This document shows positions 36,100-44,973 of a DNA stretch of 64,000 nucleotides, one piece after another. Both the position numbers and the translations under genes were made by a program. Position 1 is the first letter of the stretch; the number at the start of each line of letters is the position of its first letter. The notes under the pieces were generated by a model. It was given only the letters and a program-made list of their open reading frames with translations. It was not told where the DNA came from and ran no database searches. Origin of the DNA: Mongoliitalea lutea (GTDB lineage Bacteria > Bacteroidota > Bacteroidia > Cytophagales > Cyclobacteriaceae); contig NZ_BMYF01000004.1 in assembly GCF_014652135.1 (NCBI RefSeq), positions 1 through 64,000 on the forward strand. The letters run 5' to 3'.

Positions 36100-36107
36100 T
36101 AAATTTG
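36100..36107 (+). promoter_or_regulatory. -7 box (TAAATTTG) directly before the DUF4221-like gene
   Basis: This perfect TAnnTTTG lies only 5 bases before the ATG at 36113. Initiation a few bases downstream would give a leaderless or nearly leaderless transcript. The best -33 candidate is TGG, 20 bases upstream. Confidence 0.45.
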
Positions 36108-36112
36108 GACCT

Positions 36113-37264
36113 ATGAGACTACTATCCATTTGTTTATTAGCTAGTTTGATTCTTTTTTCTTGCGGCGGCAAAGAATCAGAACAAAAGACTGATTATTCTT
36201 CCATAAGCTTTACCGTCGATACGGTCATGGTTGACCCGGGAGAGGAGATCTTGAATTTAAAATACGGACTTTTTGTATCAGATATGACCCCAGATAAGCA
36301 ATTTTTATATCTATGGGATCCTGACCAAAATAAAGTCAATGAAATAGATTTAAATGCCCTGAAATTACGTAATCAGTACCCATTTGAAAAAGAAGGACCT
36401 GACGGCGTTGGCAATACTTTTATCAATGTGTTGGCGCTAGTCGATAATAATTTCGTGATTGGTGGTTTTGGTAGTCGTGGATTATTTTCCAAAGATGGAA
36501 AGAAGCTACAAGATTTGCGCATCAAACCTGAGGAATTTACCGGTGATAGCTTGGACGCAGGAAGAGATTATGATTCCAAGCCAATTATCTTGGAAAATGC
36601 TTCTCAATTAGTCGGTCTTATGAATAATTGGATGGCCGGCACATTCGACTTGGTGAAAACTGATTTTGATAAGAAAACCATTAAGAAATTCACATTTCCA
36701 GGCATCGAAGAACTGCCAGATTACAAAATTATCCTCCGAGGAGATAGGATGGTATCCATTACAGGTTCAGAGAAAAACCTCAGAAAAGTAGGTTCCCGAG
36801 CAATTTTTAGTAATTCTCCTTATGCTGACTTGTATGTATTGGATATGGATTCTGATAGTATAAGGCACGTAAGCTACACTCCTACCCTCACCAAAGCCCG
36901 AAAAAAAGGAGGGTATCCCGATGAAGTAGAAACTGAAAAAGCCATGGAAGAACTACGAGAAACGATTTATGAAGAGATCAATTTTCTGGCACCCATCTGG
37001 GACGAGGAAAAAAAGGTATTCTATCGCTTTTCATACACCTCCCATAAAAACCCCTCTTACTCTCCAGATGTTGAGGATTCTCCCAAATTCAAAAACCGTG
37101 TTTACCTGACTGTATTAAACGAAAACCTCGAACTCATAGGAGAGTCCTTTTTGGAAAAACTCGACTTCACCCCTCACAGTGCATTTGTAAAAGACGGAAT
37201 GATTTGGTCCTATTTGAATGTGGATGACGAATTAGCATTTCGAAGAATCAAACTGAATTTATAA
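36113..37264 (+). CDS. Lipoprotein, DUF4221/propeller-like
   Basis: This 383-residue protein has a lipoprotein signal (MRLLSICLLASLILFSCGG, Cys 17). The body shows repeated WD/propeller-like strand pairs (LYLWDPDQNKVNEIDLN, LYVLDMDSDSIRHVSY), in keeping with the DUF4221-type TolB-like proteins of Bacteroidota. The function of that family is unknown. It is likely periplasmic or surface-anchored. A -7 box lies 5 bases before its ATG. It converges with another propeller lipoprotein at 37406-38473; both lie between the inverted repeat blocks. Confidence 0.6.
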   Translation: MRLLSICLLASLILFSCGGKESEQKTDYSSISFTVDTVMVDPGEEILNLKYGLFVSDMTPDKQFLYLWDPDQNKVNEIDLNALKLRNQYPFEKEGPDGVGNTFINVLALVDNNFVIGGFGSRGLFSKDGKKLQDLRIKPEEFTGDSLDAGRDYDSKPIILENASQLVGLMNNWMAGTFDLVKTDFDKKTIKKFTFPGIEELPDYKIILRGDRMVSITGSEKNLRKVGSRAIFSNSPYADLYVLDMDSDSIRHVSYTPTLTKARKKGGYPDEVETEKAMEELRETIYEEINFLAPIWDEEKKVFYRFSYTSHKNPSYSPDVEDSPKFKNRVYLTVLNENLELIGESFLEKLDFTPHSAFVKDGMIWSYLNVDDELAFRRIKLNL

Positions 37265-37310
37265 GCGTCCACTTAAAAATTGATATATCCTCAGGCGGTC
37301 CTTGAAAAAA

Positions 37311-37380
37311 TCTTCGAGGTCTACAAGACCTCAACGATTAAATTTCCATCCTTTCCGTGGATTCCGCGCCTTCCACGAAC
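37311..37380. repeat. Direct repeat with GAGGTCT hairpin (copy 1)
   Basis: TCGAGGTCTACAAGACCTC forms a hairpin and is followed by CCTTTCCGTGGATTCCGCG and a CCTTCCACGAAC end. It is about 80% alike to 38656-38729 in the same orientation. Confidence 0.7.
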
Positions 37381-37405
37381 CAAAAACATCCCAATAGTCA
37401 ATTGA

Positions 37406-38473
37406 TTACTTCAATTTCACGATTCCGATAATTGGGTTTTGTTCTTCATTTGCTACATCAGCATATGTATCTGTCTTCACATAATAAAATGTATCAGTAC
37501 TTGCATCCAACAAATTAAGGACAACTACATCCCCTTCATCATCCAACGGTCCACCTTTGAAATTAAATCGCTTTGAGGTATTTCTGTCATACAAGAAAAA
37601 ATGAATATTGTTAGCCTCCTTATAATAGTGAGCACCCAAATAGTTGGCTGTTGAAAAAATATTGGCAATCCAATATGTTTTGATACCCTTCTCATCTACA
37701 TGTGGCTCAGCAAAACGTAATTTAGCGTAAGGAACTACCGTATTAGCTGCAATTTGAAAAATTGTATCCCGTAAAAAACCCTCATTTGTAGCTACTGGAG
37801 CATAGATAAACGTATTTAATCCATCTGTACTAATAAATTTGTTATAGCCCAAAATACTTGCTTGCCTGTCTTTTCTCACCACCCTCCTTAGTGGAATTGT
37901 ATCCAAACTAGCAAAAGTTTTGTCCAAAACGTAGAGGGATGTCTCAGTCGCATACCCCTCCTCCACTGGTATTTCATAGGCATTCGAAACAACATAAATG
38001 TTGTTATTTTGAATAGATAAATTGCTGATATAGTAATCCAAAGTAAATTCATCTATCAGTTGAAAATCGAAACTGTACACCAATACTTTTTTAGAAGATA
38101 CCACATAAAATTTTCTTGAATCCTCATCCTTGGCAAAAGCCGAAATAAATCTATGTTCACCAGGACCTTCCCCTTTTTTCCCTACAGCATTTACAAAAAG
38201 CCCATCTTGGTCGAAAATTAATATTCTGGAATCATATGTAATGACAACAAAATAGGAATCAATCGTTACCACTTCCTTAATAGTTGTGATCAACGCATCT
38301 TCATGATTTTCAAGCGATATTTTAATGACTGATGCTGAAATATCACTCAATGCAAGCTCTTTTTCAGTATTTTTAGTAACGTCAATAGTCAATAACCCTG
38401 ATACCTCAGCCTTTTTACAAGAAGCCAAAAGCATCACAAAAACAATCAAAAGCTGTATCCTTATACCCTTCAT
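37406..38473 (-). CDS. Six-bladed beta-propeller lipoprotein
   Basis: This 355-residue protein has a lipoprotein signal (MKGIRIQLLIVFVMLLASC, Cys 19). It begins with the family's usual SxIxISLENHEDALI lead-in. The motif FVNAVGKKGEGPGEHRFISAF is the hallmark of the Bacteroidota six-bladed propeller (DUF4934-like) lipoproteins. The function is unknown. A start 13 codons upstream is possible, but MKGIRIQ gives a proper signal peptide. It is flanked on both sides by copies of the GAGGTCT direct repeat and converges with the DUF4221-like gene. Confidence 0.75.
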   Translation of the reverse strand: MKGIRIQLLIVFVMLLASCKKAEVSGLLTIDVTKNTEKELALSDISASVIKISLENHEDALITTIKEVVTIDSYFVVITYDSRILIFDQDGLFVNAVGKKGEGPGEHRFISAFAKDEDSRKFYVVSSKKVLVYSFDFQLIDEFTLDYYISNLSIQNNNIYVVSNAYEIPVEEGYATETSLYVLDKTFASLDTIPLRRVVRKDRQASILGYNKFISTDGLNTFIYAPVATNEGFLRDTIFQIAANTVVPYAKLRFAEPHVDEKGIKTYWIANIFSTANYLGAHYYKEANNIHFFLYDRNTSKRFNFKGGPLDDEGDVVVLNLLDASTDTFYYVKTDTYADVANEEQNPIIGIVKLK

Positions 38474-38654
38474 TCTAACTAAGGTATTAAAAAAATATAG
38501 ATTCGATATCATCGCACAAAAAAATCTTTTGTCTTTTTTTGTAGACTATTCAAGTCATTAGGCTACTTCCCAAGATGTTAGATTATTAAACTTTTTTAAG
38601 TCTCCAGCGCAAATACTGCGAGAAAAATTGGGGAACATTTCTGCATCTGTGGTA

Positions 38655-38729
38655 AACCTTCGAGGTCTCCAAGACCTCAAAGGTTTAATTCCCCTTCCTT
38701 TCCATGGATTCTGCGCCTTCCGCGAGCTC
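38655..38729. repeat. Direct repeat with GAGGTCT hairpin (copy 2)
   Basis: AACCTTCGAGGTCTCC / AGACCTCAAAGGTT is a long hairpin, followed by CCTTTCCATGGATTCTGCG and CCTTCCGCGAGC. It touches the 3' end of the UPF0126 gene and could act as its transcription end. Confidence 0.7.
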
Positions 38730-39338
38730 CTAATCCAATCGAGGCAAACTCAACTTATACTTCACTGCCAATATCCTAATCGTAAAAATCAACGACCCTG
38801 AAATAATCAAATTCCAATCCCGCTCAATGCCAAAATAATTGAGGACTAAATATAAAATCGCCCCAGCCAAACAAGCAGAAGCGTATACCTCCTTGCGGAA
38901 TAAGATAGGAATTTCATTGACTAAAGTATCTCGGATAACTCCCCCCATCACCGCAGAAAACATCCCCATAATAGCCGCAATCTCGGGACGAACTCCCAAT
39001 GAAAGTGCCTTTTCCACACCCAATACCGTAAATAAAGCTATCCCCAGGGTATCAAATAGAAACATGGTTTTCCGCAATTTCAACATGATACTTGGAAAGA
39101 CAAATGCCGTCAAAACTCCAGCTAAAATAGCATACAATACCCAAATATCTCCTACCCATACCAATGGATAGGAGCCCAACAAAATATCCCGCAAACTCCC
39201 CCCTCCAATCGCCGTAATAAAACCGGTAAAGCCTGCTCCAAAGACATCATGTTCTTTATCCCGAACCGCTAGAGCACCTGAAATTGCAAACACATAGGTT
39301 CCCAACAATTCAAAAGCATATTGAAGGTTAAAGTCCAT
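38730..39338 (-). CDS. UPF0126/TRIC-like membrane channel protein
   Basis: This 202-residue protein has about seven membrane segments and the tandem family motif of two halves, AIGGGSLRDILLG and AVMGGVIRDTLVN. Bacterial members have been described as trimeric cation channels or glycine transporters; the exact substrate here is unknown. Its ATG overlaps the uvrA stop codon by one base (TGATG), so translation is coupled to uvrA. Confidence 0.85.
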   Translation of the reverse strand: MDFNLQYAFELLGTYVFAISGALAVRDKEHDVFGAGFTGFITAIGGGSLRDILLGSYPLVWVGDIWVLYAILAGVLTAFVFPSIMLKLRKTMFLFDTLGIALFTVLGVEKALSLGVRPEIAAIMGMFSAVMGGVIRDTLVNEIPILFRKEVYASACLAGAILYLVLNYFGIERDWNLIISGSLIFTIRILAVKYKLSLPRLD

Positions 39339-42163
39339 CAGCGATCAAAATTGATGGTTTCTCTGAGATAATGTGCTGTATGATTATCCTGGACTATTAA
39401 CATTGCCTCAGGAGTTCCCTCAAAACAAAGATTTCCTCCACGCTCTCCTCCTTCAGGACCTAAATCAATAACCCAATCAGCTGCCCGAATCACTTCTGTA
39501 TTATGCTCAATGATGATCACAGAATGGCCTTGGTCAATCAATGCCTGAATGGAATGCAGTAACTTTCGGATATCGTGGAAATGAAGTCCCGTGGTAGGTT
39601 CATCAAAAACAAAAAGGATATGATCACCAGCTTTCGTGCCTCCTTTTCCTAGGAATGATGCCAACTTCACTCTCTGGGCCTCCCCTCCTGATAAGGTGTT
39701 GGAAGACTGACCCATCCCTACATAACCCAATCCTACTTCCTGTAAGGGTTGCAGGCGATTGATAATTTGGCTCTTTCCTTTGAAAAATTCCATCGCCTCA
39801 TCTATGGTCATCGCTAATACATCAGAGATATCCTTGTCTTGGTATTTAATATCGAGAATTTCGTTTTTGAAACGCTTCCCTTTACAGCTTTCGCAAGTCA
39901 GATGAATATCTGCCATAAACTGCATCTCTACAGTCACCGTGCCTTCTCCCTGACATGCCTCGCATCTTCCACCATCCACGTTGAAGGAAAAGAATGCAGG
40001 CTTATAGCCCCGCTGCTTTGCTAAAGGCTGTTCTGCATACAAAGTCCTGACCGCATCATATGCTTTCACATAGGTCACAGGATTAGATCGACTGGATTTT
40101 CCAATAGGATTTTGATCGACAAACTCAATTTGAGTGATTTTCTTGTAGTCGCCTTCCAGTTTATCAAACTTGCCTGTTTCATCTAAAACAGTACCCAATG
40201 TCTTTCCAAGGGCTGGATACAACACTTTTTTAATAAGGGTAGATTTTCCTGAACCAGATACCCCTGTCACCACTGTAAGTGTATTCAATGGAAATTTCAC
40301 CTGCAAATTCTTCAGGTTATTTTCTCGGGCACCTTTGACCAAGATAAAATCCTTCCAAGTTCGGGGCTGTAATCGGTCTAAAATCTTTTCTTCCCCTTTC
40401 AAATATCTAGCGGTATGCGTTTGAGCGCTGGAGAGTAACTGTTGCAAGTTACCTTGGAAAACAAGCTCACCACCCAAGACACCAGCATCTGGGCCAATAT
40501 CAATGATTTGATCCGCAGCCCGCATGATTTTTTCCTCATGCTCTACTACAATAACGGTATTGCCTAAGTCTCTCAAGGATTTGAGCACTTCAATCAAGCG
40601 ATCGGTATCTCTCGGATGCAAACCAATACTGGGTTCATCTAAGATATACATGGAGCCTACAAGTGCGGAACCCAAAGAAGTGGCTAGCTTGATCCGCTGA
40701 TACTCACCTCCTGATAATGTTGAGGTCAGTCGATTGAGGGTTAAGTACCCCAAGCCAACTTTATCTATATATTCAAGACGATTTAAAATCTCCTTGAGCA
40801 ATCGTTTAGCAACTTTTTGCTCCTGTTCAGTAAGAGAAAGATTTTGGAAAAACGCTAACCCTTTCTCTATTGGAAGCAAGACCAAGTCAGTAATGGATTT
40901 CCCTCCAATTTTCACATAAGAAGCATCTTTTCGCAAACGTGTCCCTCTACAATCAGGGCAAGTAGTACGTCCACGGAATCGGGAAAGCATTACCCTGTAT
41001 TGAATTTTATGGGTCTTGGACTCTAAGTCTTCAAAGAATGCGTTTAATCCTTTGAAGTAAGAATTTCCAGTCCAAAGCAATTCTTGTTCTTCAGGGCTTA
41101 AATCTTCATAAGCTCGATGAATAGGGAAATCAAAGTAAATACCTTTTTTCACTAATGGTTCCAACCATTTCCCTGTACTTTCTCCTCTCCAAGGCGCAAT
41201 AGCTCCTTCAAAGACAGACATACTCTTGTCAGGAATTACCAAATCAGGGTCAATTCCCAAAACAGAACCGAATCCTTCACAGGTTTTACAAGCTCCATAA
41301 GGATTATTGAAGGAGAAAAAGTTGACGGAAGGCAGTTCAAAGCTAATCCCATCCAATTCAAATTTATCCGAAAAGGTGCGGGTTACTTCTCCAGGAACAG
41401 TGATCGTGCATTCCCCATGCCCTTCGAAAAAGGCTGTTTGTACAGAATCCGCAATACGGAATTGATTATCCTCATCATCCTTTCTCACAGAGGCTCTATC
41501 AATTAAGATATCGATTGAACCTTTGGGCACATCCTTGTTTCCAAGTAAATCCTCTACAAAATAGGCTTCACCTTCAATCAATATGCGGGTATATCCCTTT
41601 TGTAAGAGCAATTCCAATTCTTGCTCCAAGGTACGTCCGGCCAGGACCTGCAAAGGGCAGGAAATCATGACCTTTTGCCCTTCCTCAAAACTCAAAATAA
41701 AATCCACCACATCCGTCACGGTATGATGCTTCACTTCTTCCCCGCTTATTGGGGAATAGGTTTTGCCGATTCTGCTAAAAAGCAATTTGAGGTAATCATA
41801 TATTTCTGTGGTCGTACCGACAGTAGAGCGAGGGTTTTTGGTAGTTACCTTCTGCTGAATAGCAATTGCAGGAGAAACACCTTTGATGTATTCTACATCC
41901 GGCTTTTCCATCCTACCTAAAAATTGACGGGCATAGGAACTCAAGGACTCTACATACATCCGCTGTCCTTCAGCAAATAAGGTATCAAAAGCGAGAGATG
42001 ATTTTCCTGAACCGGATAGGCCAGTTACCACCACCAATTTATTTCGGGGAATCGCCAAACTCACCCCCTTCAAGTTATTGACGCGGGCATTTTTGATGAT
42101 GATATATTCTTTGGGATCTAACTGATCGATCTGATCTACAGGAGTAGCAATGGTAGCATTCAT
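39338..42163 (-). CDS. uvrA: Excinuclease ABC subunit A
   Basis: UvrA is the damage-sensing ATPase of nucleotide excision repair. This protein has about 941 residues with two ABC modules: Walker [15 protein letters not shown] and [13 protein letters not shown], signatures [13 protein letters not shown] and [13 protein letters not shown]. Zinc-finger cysteines occur in [25 protein letters not shown] and [10 protein letters not shown] start at MNATIATP (42163). The reading frame extends to a TTG at 42172, but a -7 box (TAACTTTG, minus strand 42177-42170) covers it. That box ends 6 bases before the ATG, so the mRNA is probably leaderless. A coupled UPF0126 gene follows. Confidence 0.96.
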   Translation of the reverse strand: MNATIATPVDQIDQLDPKEYIIIKNARVNNLKGVSLAIPRNKLVVVTGLSGSGKSSLAFDTLFAEGQRMYVESLSSYARQFLGRMEKPDVEYIKGVSPAIAIQQKVTTKNPRSTVGTTTEIYDYLKLLFSRIGKTYSPISGEEVKHHTVTDVVDFILSFEEGQKVMISCPLQVLAGRTLEQELELLLQKGYTRILIEGEAYFVEDLLGNKDVPKGSIDILIDRASVRKDDEDNQFRIADSVQTAFFEGHGECTITVPGEVTRTFSDKFELDGISFELPSVNFFSFNNPYGACKTCEGFGSVLGIDPDLVIPDKSMSVFEGAIAPWRGESTGKWLEPLVKKGIYFDFPIHRAYEDLSPEEQELLWTGNSYFKGLNAFFEDLESKTHKIQYRVMLSRFRGRTTCPDCRGTRLRKDASYVKIGGKSITDLVLLPIEKGLAFFQNLSLTEQEQKVAKRLLKEILNRLEYIDKVGLGYLTLNRLTSTLSGGEYQRIKLATSLGSALVGSMYILDEPSIGLHPRDTDRLIEVLKSLRDLGNTVIVVEHEEKIMRAADQIIDIGPDAGVLGGELVFQGNLQQLLSSAQTHTARYLKGEEKILDRLQPRTWKDFILVKGARENNLKNLQVKFPLNTLTVVTGVSGSGKSTLIKKVLYPALGKTLGTVLDETGKFDKLEGDYKKITQIEFVDQNPIGKSSRSNPVTYVKAYDAVRTLYAEQPLAKQRGYKPAFFSFNVDGGRCEACQGEGTVTVEMQFMADIHLTCESCKGKRFKNEILDIKYQDKDISDVLAMTIDEAMEFFKGKSQIINRLQPLQEVGLGYVGMGQSSNTLSGGEAQRVKLASFLGKGGTKAGDHILFVFDEPTTGLHFHDIRKLLHSIQALIDQGHSVIIIEHNTEVIRAADWVIDLGPEGGERGGNLCFEGTPEAMLIVQDNHTAHYLRETINFDR

Positions 42164-42169
42164 AACAGG

Positions 42170-42177
42170 CAAAGTTA
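42170..42177 (-). promoter_or_regulatory. -7 box (TAACTTTG) directly before uvrA
   Basis: The box ends 6 bases before the uvrA ATG. No -33 TTTG is seen at the normal spacing. It points to a leaderless uvrA mRNA; no LexA-like operator was recognised. Confidence 0.45.
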
Positions 42178-42214
42178 CCCATTCAACACTTGAATTGGTA
42201 ATTTGTTGGTGAAA

Positions 42215-42802
42215 TTACTGTTGGATTTTGTAAAGAATATATGCGTAAACAAAAAAACGCAAGATCCTGAAGAGACTGTTCAGCAAGTACTTTTTCTGAG
42301 AAATACCGCTAGAACCTGCCAACAAGGCAATAGCAGAAAAGGGCAAGGGGCTAATGGAGGCTACTATGACCAAGTACGCTCCATATTCTTTGATCAAGGC
42401 AAGGTTCTTCCTAATAAATCGATTGTTGGCATTTCGCAAATCGTAGCGCTTGGAGATCATTCTTCCCAGGTTAAAATTGATCCAACCAGCAGCATAAGAA
42501 ATAATTGAGAGAATGAGAATGGCTAAGTAATATGGCCCTAAACTTTTTGTTTCCAGAGCCCATAGCATAAAGACTTCGGGAGGAACTATGCCAAAAAGGT
42601 GTTCTGAAGCTACAAATACAGTCATTACCAAAGTAGGATTGTTATAGATAGCCCCAAACCACTCCTCCCGTGCCTCTGCCCCGATCAAGTGTCGAATAAT
42701 AAAAAACAGCCCTACCAAAAGCCCAAGAAAGAAGAAACCCTTCCCTACCTGATAGAGCATAAATTTGGTTTTTTGAGCCGCTGTCGGTTGTCCAAATTCC
42801 AT
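42215..42802 (-). CDS. DedA/VTT-like membrane protein
   Basis: This 195-residue protein has an N-terminal membrane helix (FFFLGLLVGLFFIIRHLIG) and several re-entrant or membrane segments. It also has a VTT-type region with FGIVPPEVFMLWALE and a VASISPLPFSAIALLAGSSG segment that resembles the conserved arginine/glycine-rich helix pair of DedA/SNARE-associated proteins. DedA proteins flip lipids such as undecaprenyl phosphate or phosphatidylethanolamine. The family call is tentative because the family is diverse. It lies alone, divergent from the transposase region. Confidence 0.6.
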   Translation of the reverse strand: MEFGQPTAAQKTKFMLYQVGKGFFFLGLLVGLFFIIRHLIGAEAREEWFGAIYNNPTLVMTVFVASEHLFGIVPPEVFMLWALETKSLGPYYLAILILSIISYAAGWINFNLGRMISKRYDLRNANNRFIRKNLALIKEYGAYLVIVASISPLPFSAIALLAGSSGISQKKYLLNSLFRILRFFVYAYILYKIQQ

Positions 42803-43304
42803 GGATGAATATAGTGTGTTTTTGACAGGGTTGAAAAAAAGGATGTAATTTCAATTGGAAAAAGGTTGGGTTCACAAAGACCTGCCTGGCGAAAGACAGG
42901 GGCGAAGAGACACAAAAAAATTATTCCCTGAAAGTTTCACGCAAGAGGCATAGCCCTGATATCTTCGTAGCACAGATTTTCAATGGTTGTTTAAGAGGCG
43001 CGTAGCGCTGATATCTTATCCATTAGTGGCCAATCCAAAAATAACCGATGCAATACACCATTTTCCAAATGTCCAAAATTCTGAGCAGTAGCCTCTAGAC
43101 CTCAGGGCTGACGCCCCTCTGATCTCGTGCTATCCCTTTTTTTCTACGAAGATCGCAGGGCTAGCGCCCCTAAAGGGTATTATACAAATAGTAGTTGTTA
43201 CAAGTAAAAAATGTACGCCTCTAAATTAAGTACTTAAGTTGGTATCCATTTTGAGTTTTTTCACCCTCAAATTTTAAATTAGAGCATTCTAAATCCAAAT
43301 CATT
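42803..43304. other. Gene-free region before the transposase: REP cluster and leader
   Basis: This 502-bp gap has no ORF of interest. It holds a degenerate hairpin (CTGCCTGGCG/AAAGACAGGGG, about 42883-42903), then the left REP block (42944-43175), then 43176-43304, an AT-rich leader with TTTAAATTAGAGCATTCTAAA just before the GTG start of the transposase. Confidence 0.5.
42944..43175. repeat. REP-like block left of the transposase
   Basis: It contains four GC-rich imperfect palindromes on AT-rich DNA: GAGGCATAGCCCTGA, GAGGCGCGTAGCGCTGA, TCAGGGCTGACGCCCCT and CAGGGCTAGCGCCCCT. The first three, with the sequence between them, are repeated right of the transposase at 43802-43971 in the same orientation (about 80% alike by eye); the fourth, at about 43155-43170, is an extra unit. 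Confidence 0.8.
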
Positions 43305-43766
43305 GTGCCAAATACATATACCCAACTTTTCACACAATATGTTTTTGCTGTAAAAGGAAGAACAAAATTCATTAAAGAACCTTATAGGGAAGAAGTTGAA
43401 AAAATCATGTGTGGATTAGTAACAAAGAATAAATGTAAAACATATTCCATTTACTGCAATCCTGATCATGTCCACATTTTTGTTGGAATGCATCCTTCTA
43501 TTTCTCCATCCAAATTAATGGAACAAGTTAAATCTGGCTCCTCCAACTGGATCAATGGAAAAAGAATCGTAGTTGGCAAATTTGCTTGGCAGGATGGATA
43601 TGGAGCTTTTTCTTATTCTAAATCACAAATTGACAATGTTGTAAAATATGTCTTAAATCAACCTATCCACCATAAAAAACAGAGTTTTAGAGAGGAATAC
43701 CTTTTAATGTTAAAAAAATTTGAGGTAGAGTATGACCCCAAATATTTATTTGAGTGGTATGATTGA
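43305..43766 (+). CDS. tnpA: IS200/IS605-family Y1 transposase
   Basis: This 153-residue single-domain transposase has the HUH metal motif H-V-H (residues 55-57, in NPDHVHIFVGMHP) and the catalytic tyrosine in VVKYVLNQP (Tyr 115). WQDGYGAFSYSKSQI is characteristic of this IS200-like subgroup. It appears intact, with a GTG start. It cuts and joins single-stranded DNA at hairpins. No tnpB or IscB is beside it. The flanking REP blocks suggest a RAYT-like domesticated role rather than simple IS spread. Confidence 0.85.
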   Translation: MPNTYTQLFTQYVFAVKGRTKFIKEPYREEVEKIMCGLVTKNKCKTYSIYCNPDHVHIFVGMHPSISPSKLMEQVKSGSSNWINGKRIVVGKFAWQDGYGAFSYSKSQIDNVVKYVLNQPIHHKKQSFREEYLLMLKKFEVEYDPKYLFEWYD

Positions 43767-43801
43767 TTATTATCACAATAGTTGAAAAAAATAGGTAAAA
43801 A

Positions 43802-43971
43802 AGGGGCGTAGCCCTGATATCTTCGTAGCACGGATTTTCAATAGTGGTTTAAAAGGCGCGTAGCGCTGATATCTTGTCCGTTAATGCCAATTATAAACGA
43901 TATAATATAACATCTTCCAAGCATCCAAAATTCTTTGCAGTAGCCTCTAGATCGCAGGGCTATCGCCCCTA
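43802..43971. repeat. REP-like block right of the transposase
   Basis: It begins AGGGGCGTAGCCCTGATATC, continues with GGCGCGTAGCGCTGA, and ends with CAGGGCTATCGCCCCT; it is the direct repeat of 42944-43117. The final part, GTAGCCTCTAGATC plus the palindrome, also matches the lone copy at 35907-35945 in reverse. Confidence 0.8.
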
Positions 43972-44330
43972 AAGCTGGACTGATGGAATTAAATTGCATG
44001 TTTTTGTTCAGGGATGGTAAAATAAGGTTAGGTTTAAATCTAGCCATATTGACGGGGCATATTTTGCATGAGTTGGGCTACATCCGCAAATCTGTTAGTT
44101 ATTCTGAAGGAAGAAATAACATTAAGTAGCTATTTATCAAAGGTGTAGTCCTGGCAGGTTTTAAAAACCTACCAGGACTTTTCCGCGCCTGCACCAATAT
44201 CTCTCTCCCAATTATTTCTGCCTTATTTCAACTTTATTTCCACCTTATTTCAATTATCGAATATCCAATATCAAAAAATATCCATCAATATCAATCAATA
44301 TCCCACTCTCCCAATTATTTCAACTTTATT
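43935..44330. repeat. Complex repeat block, right inverted copy
   Basis: This contains the reverse of the 35661-35960 modules: GTAGCCTCTAGATC plus REP palindrome (43939-43972), CTGATGGAATTAAAT (43980), AAGTAGCTATTTATC (44125), hairpin TCCTGGCAGG / CCTACCAGGA (44147-44176), ATATCTCTCTCCCAATTATT (44193-44212), CAATTATCGAATATCC and then ATATTTTTTG-type reverse units. It carries about 75 bp (about 44045-44110) absent from the left copy. The rest of 43767-44439 is gene-free. Confidence 0.7.
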
Positions 44331-44439
44331 TCTACATTATTTCAACCAAGAGCGTATTTCTAATTATCAAAGCATTAACGAACACCCCATTTCCTTATCT
44401 ACCGGGATTTTAGTAATCTTGTACTTTCAATATATCATC

Positions 44440-44952
44440 ATGAAAATAGAAAAAAATAAAGTTGTAGCCGTAAGTTACGAGCTACATGTAGACGATGGAG
44501 AGAGCGGCATGGAGTTTTTCGAAAAGGTGGATAAAGAGCAGCCGTTTTACTTTTTATTTGGAGCAGGCAATCTATTACCTGCCCTAGAACATGCACTTGA
44601 GGGTAAAGAAGTTGGAGACACCTTCGATGTTTTTATTGACTTTGAAAATGCTTACGGAGACTATGATGAAAATAAAAAGGTAATCATCCCAAAATCCAAC
44701 TTCAAAGAAAATGGGCAGAAACAAAAAGATTTATTGAAAGTAGGAAAAGTGATTCCCATGCAAGATGATAAAGGCAACCAACTCCGTGGAGAAATCATCA
44801 AAATAGATTACAAAGGAGTTCATATGGATTTCAACTCTCCTTTGGCTGGATTTGACTTGCATTTTAAAGGGGAAATTGTAGCCATTCGTGATGCTGACCC
44901 AGAAGAGATTGACCATGGCCATGTTCATGGCCCAGGAGGTCACCATCATTAA
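44440..44952 (+). CDS. slyD: FKBP-type peptidyl-prolyl isomerase, SlyD-like
   Basis: This 170-residue FKBP has an insert-in-flap (IF) chaperone domain. Signs are VVAVSYELHVDDGESGMEFF at the start, the LPALEHALEGKEVGDTFDVFIDFENAYGDYDEN flap region, and a C-terminal histidine-rich tail (DHGHVHGPGGHHH) that in SlyD binds nickel or other metals. It accelerates proline isomerisation and assists folding. I start at the ATG at 44440; the upstream frame extension is repeat-like. The Gfo/Idh/MocA gene starts 22 bases downstream on the same strand, so they may be cotranscribed. Confidence 0.88.
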   Translation: MKIEKNKVVAVSYELHVDDGESGMEFFEKVDKEQPFYFLFGAGNLLPALEHALEGKEVGDTFDVFIDFENAYGDYDENKKVIIPKSNFKENGQKQKDLLKVGKVIPMQDDKGNQLRGEIIKIDYKGVHMDFNSPLAGFDLHFKGEIVAIRDADPEEIDHGHVHGPGGHHH

Positions 44953-44973
44953 TTCTTTTTAATTACAATTGAC

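Larger units (their letters stand above)
42944..43971 (+). mobile_element. IS200/RAYT-type element with REP-like flanks
   Basis: This is a Y1 HUH transposase gene flanked by near-identical direct blocks of about 170 bp, each built of REP-like palindromes. In RAYT systems a single-strand-specific Y1 transposase is linked to REP sequences. The exact ends cannot be placed by eye, and it may not be a canonical IS with simple hairpin ends. Confidence 0.6.

Noticed and set aside
35935-36171. 78-codon minus-strand frame between repeat block and the DUF4221-like gene
   Set aside because: It overlaps the divergent promoter region and the lipoprotein signal sequence; no domain or start signal.
42944-43971. 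CRISPR array interpretation of the GC-rich repeats
   Set aside because: The palindromes are few, unevenly spaced, diverged and lack unique spacers of constant length; no cas gene is present.
43838-44047. 69-codon minus-strand frame over the right REP block
   Set aside because: It reads through repeat palindromes and has no gene-like features.
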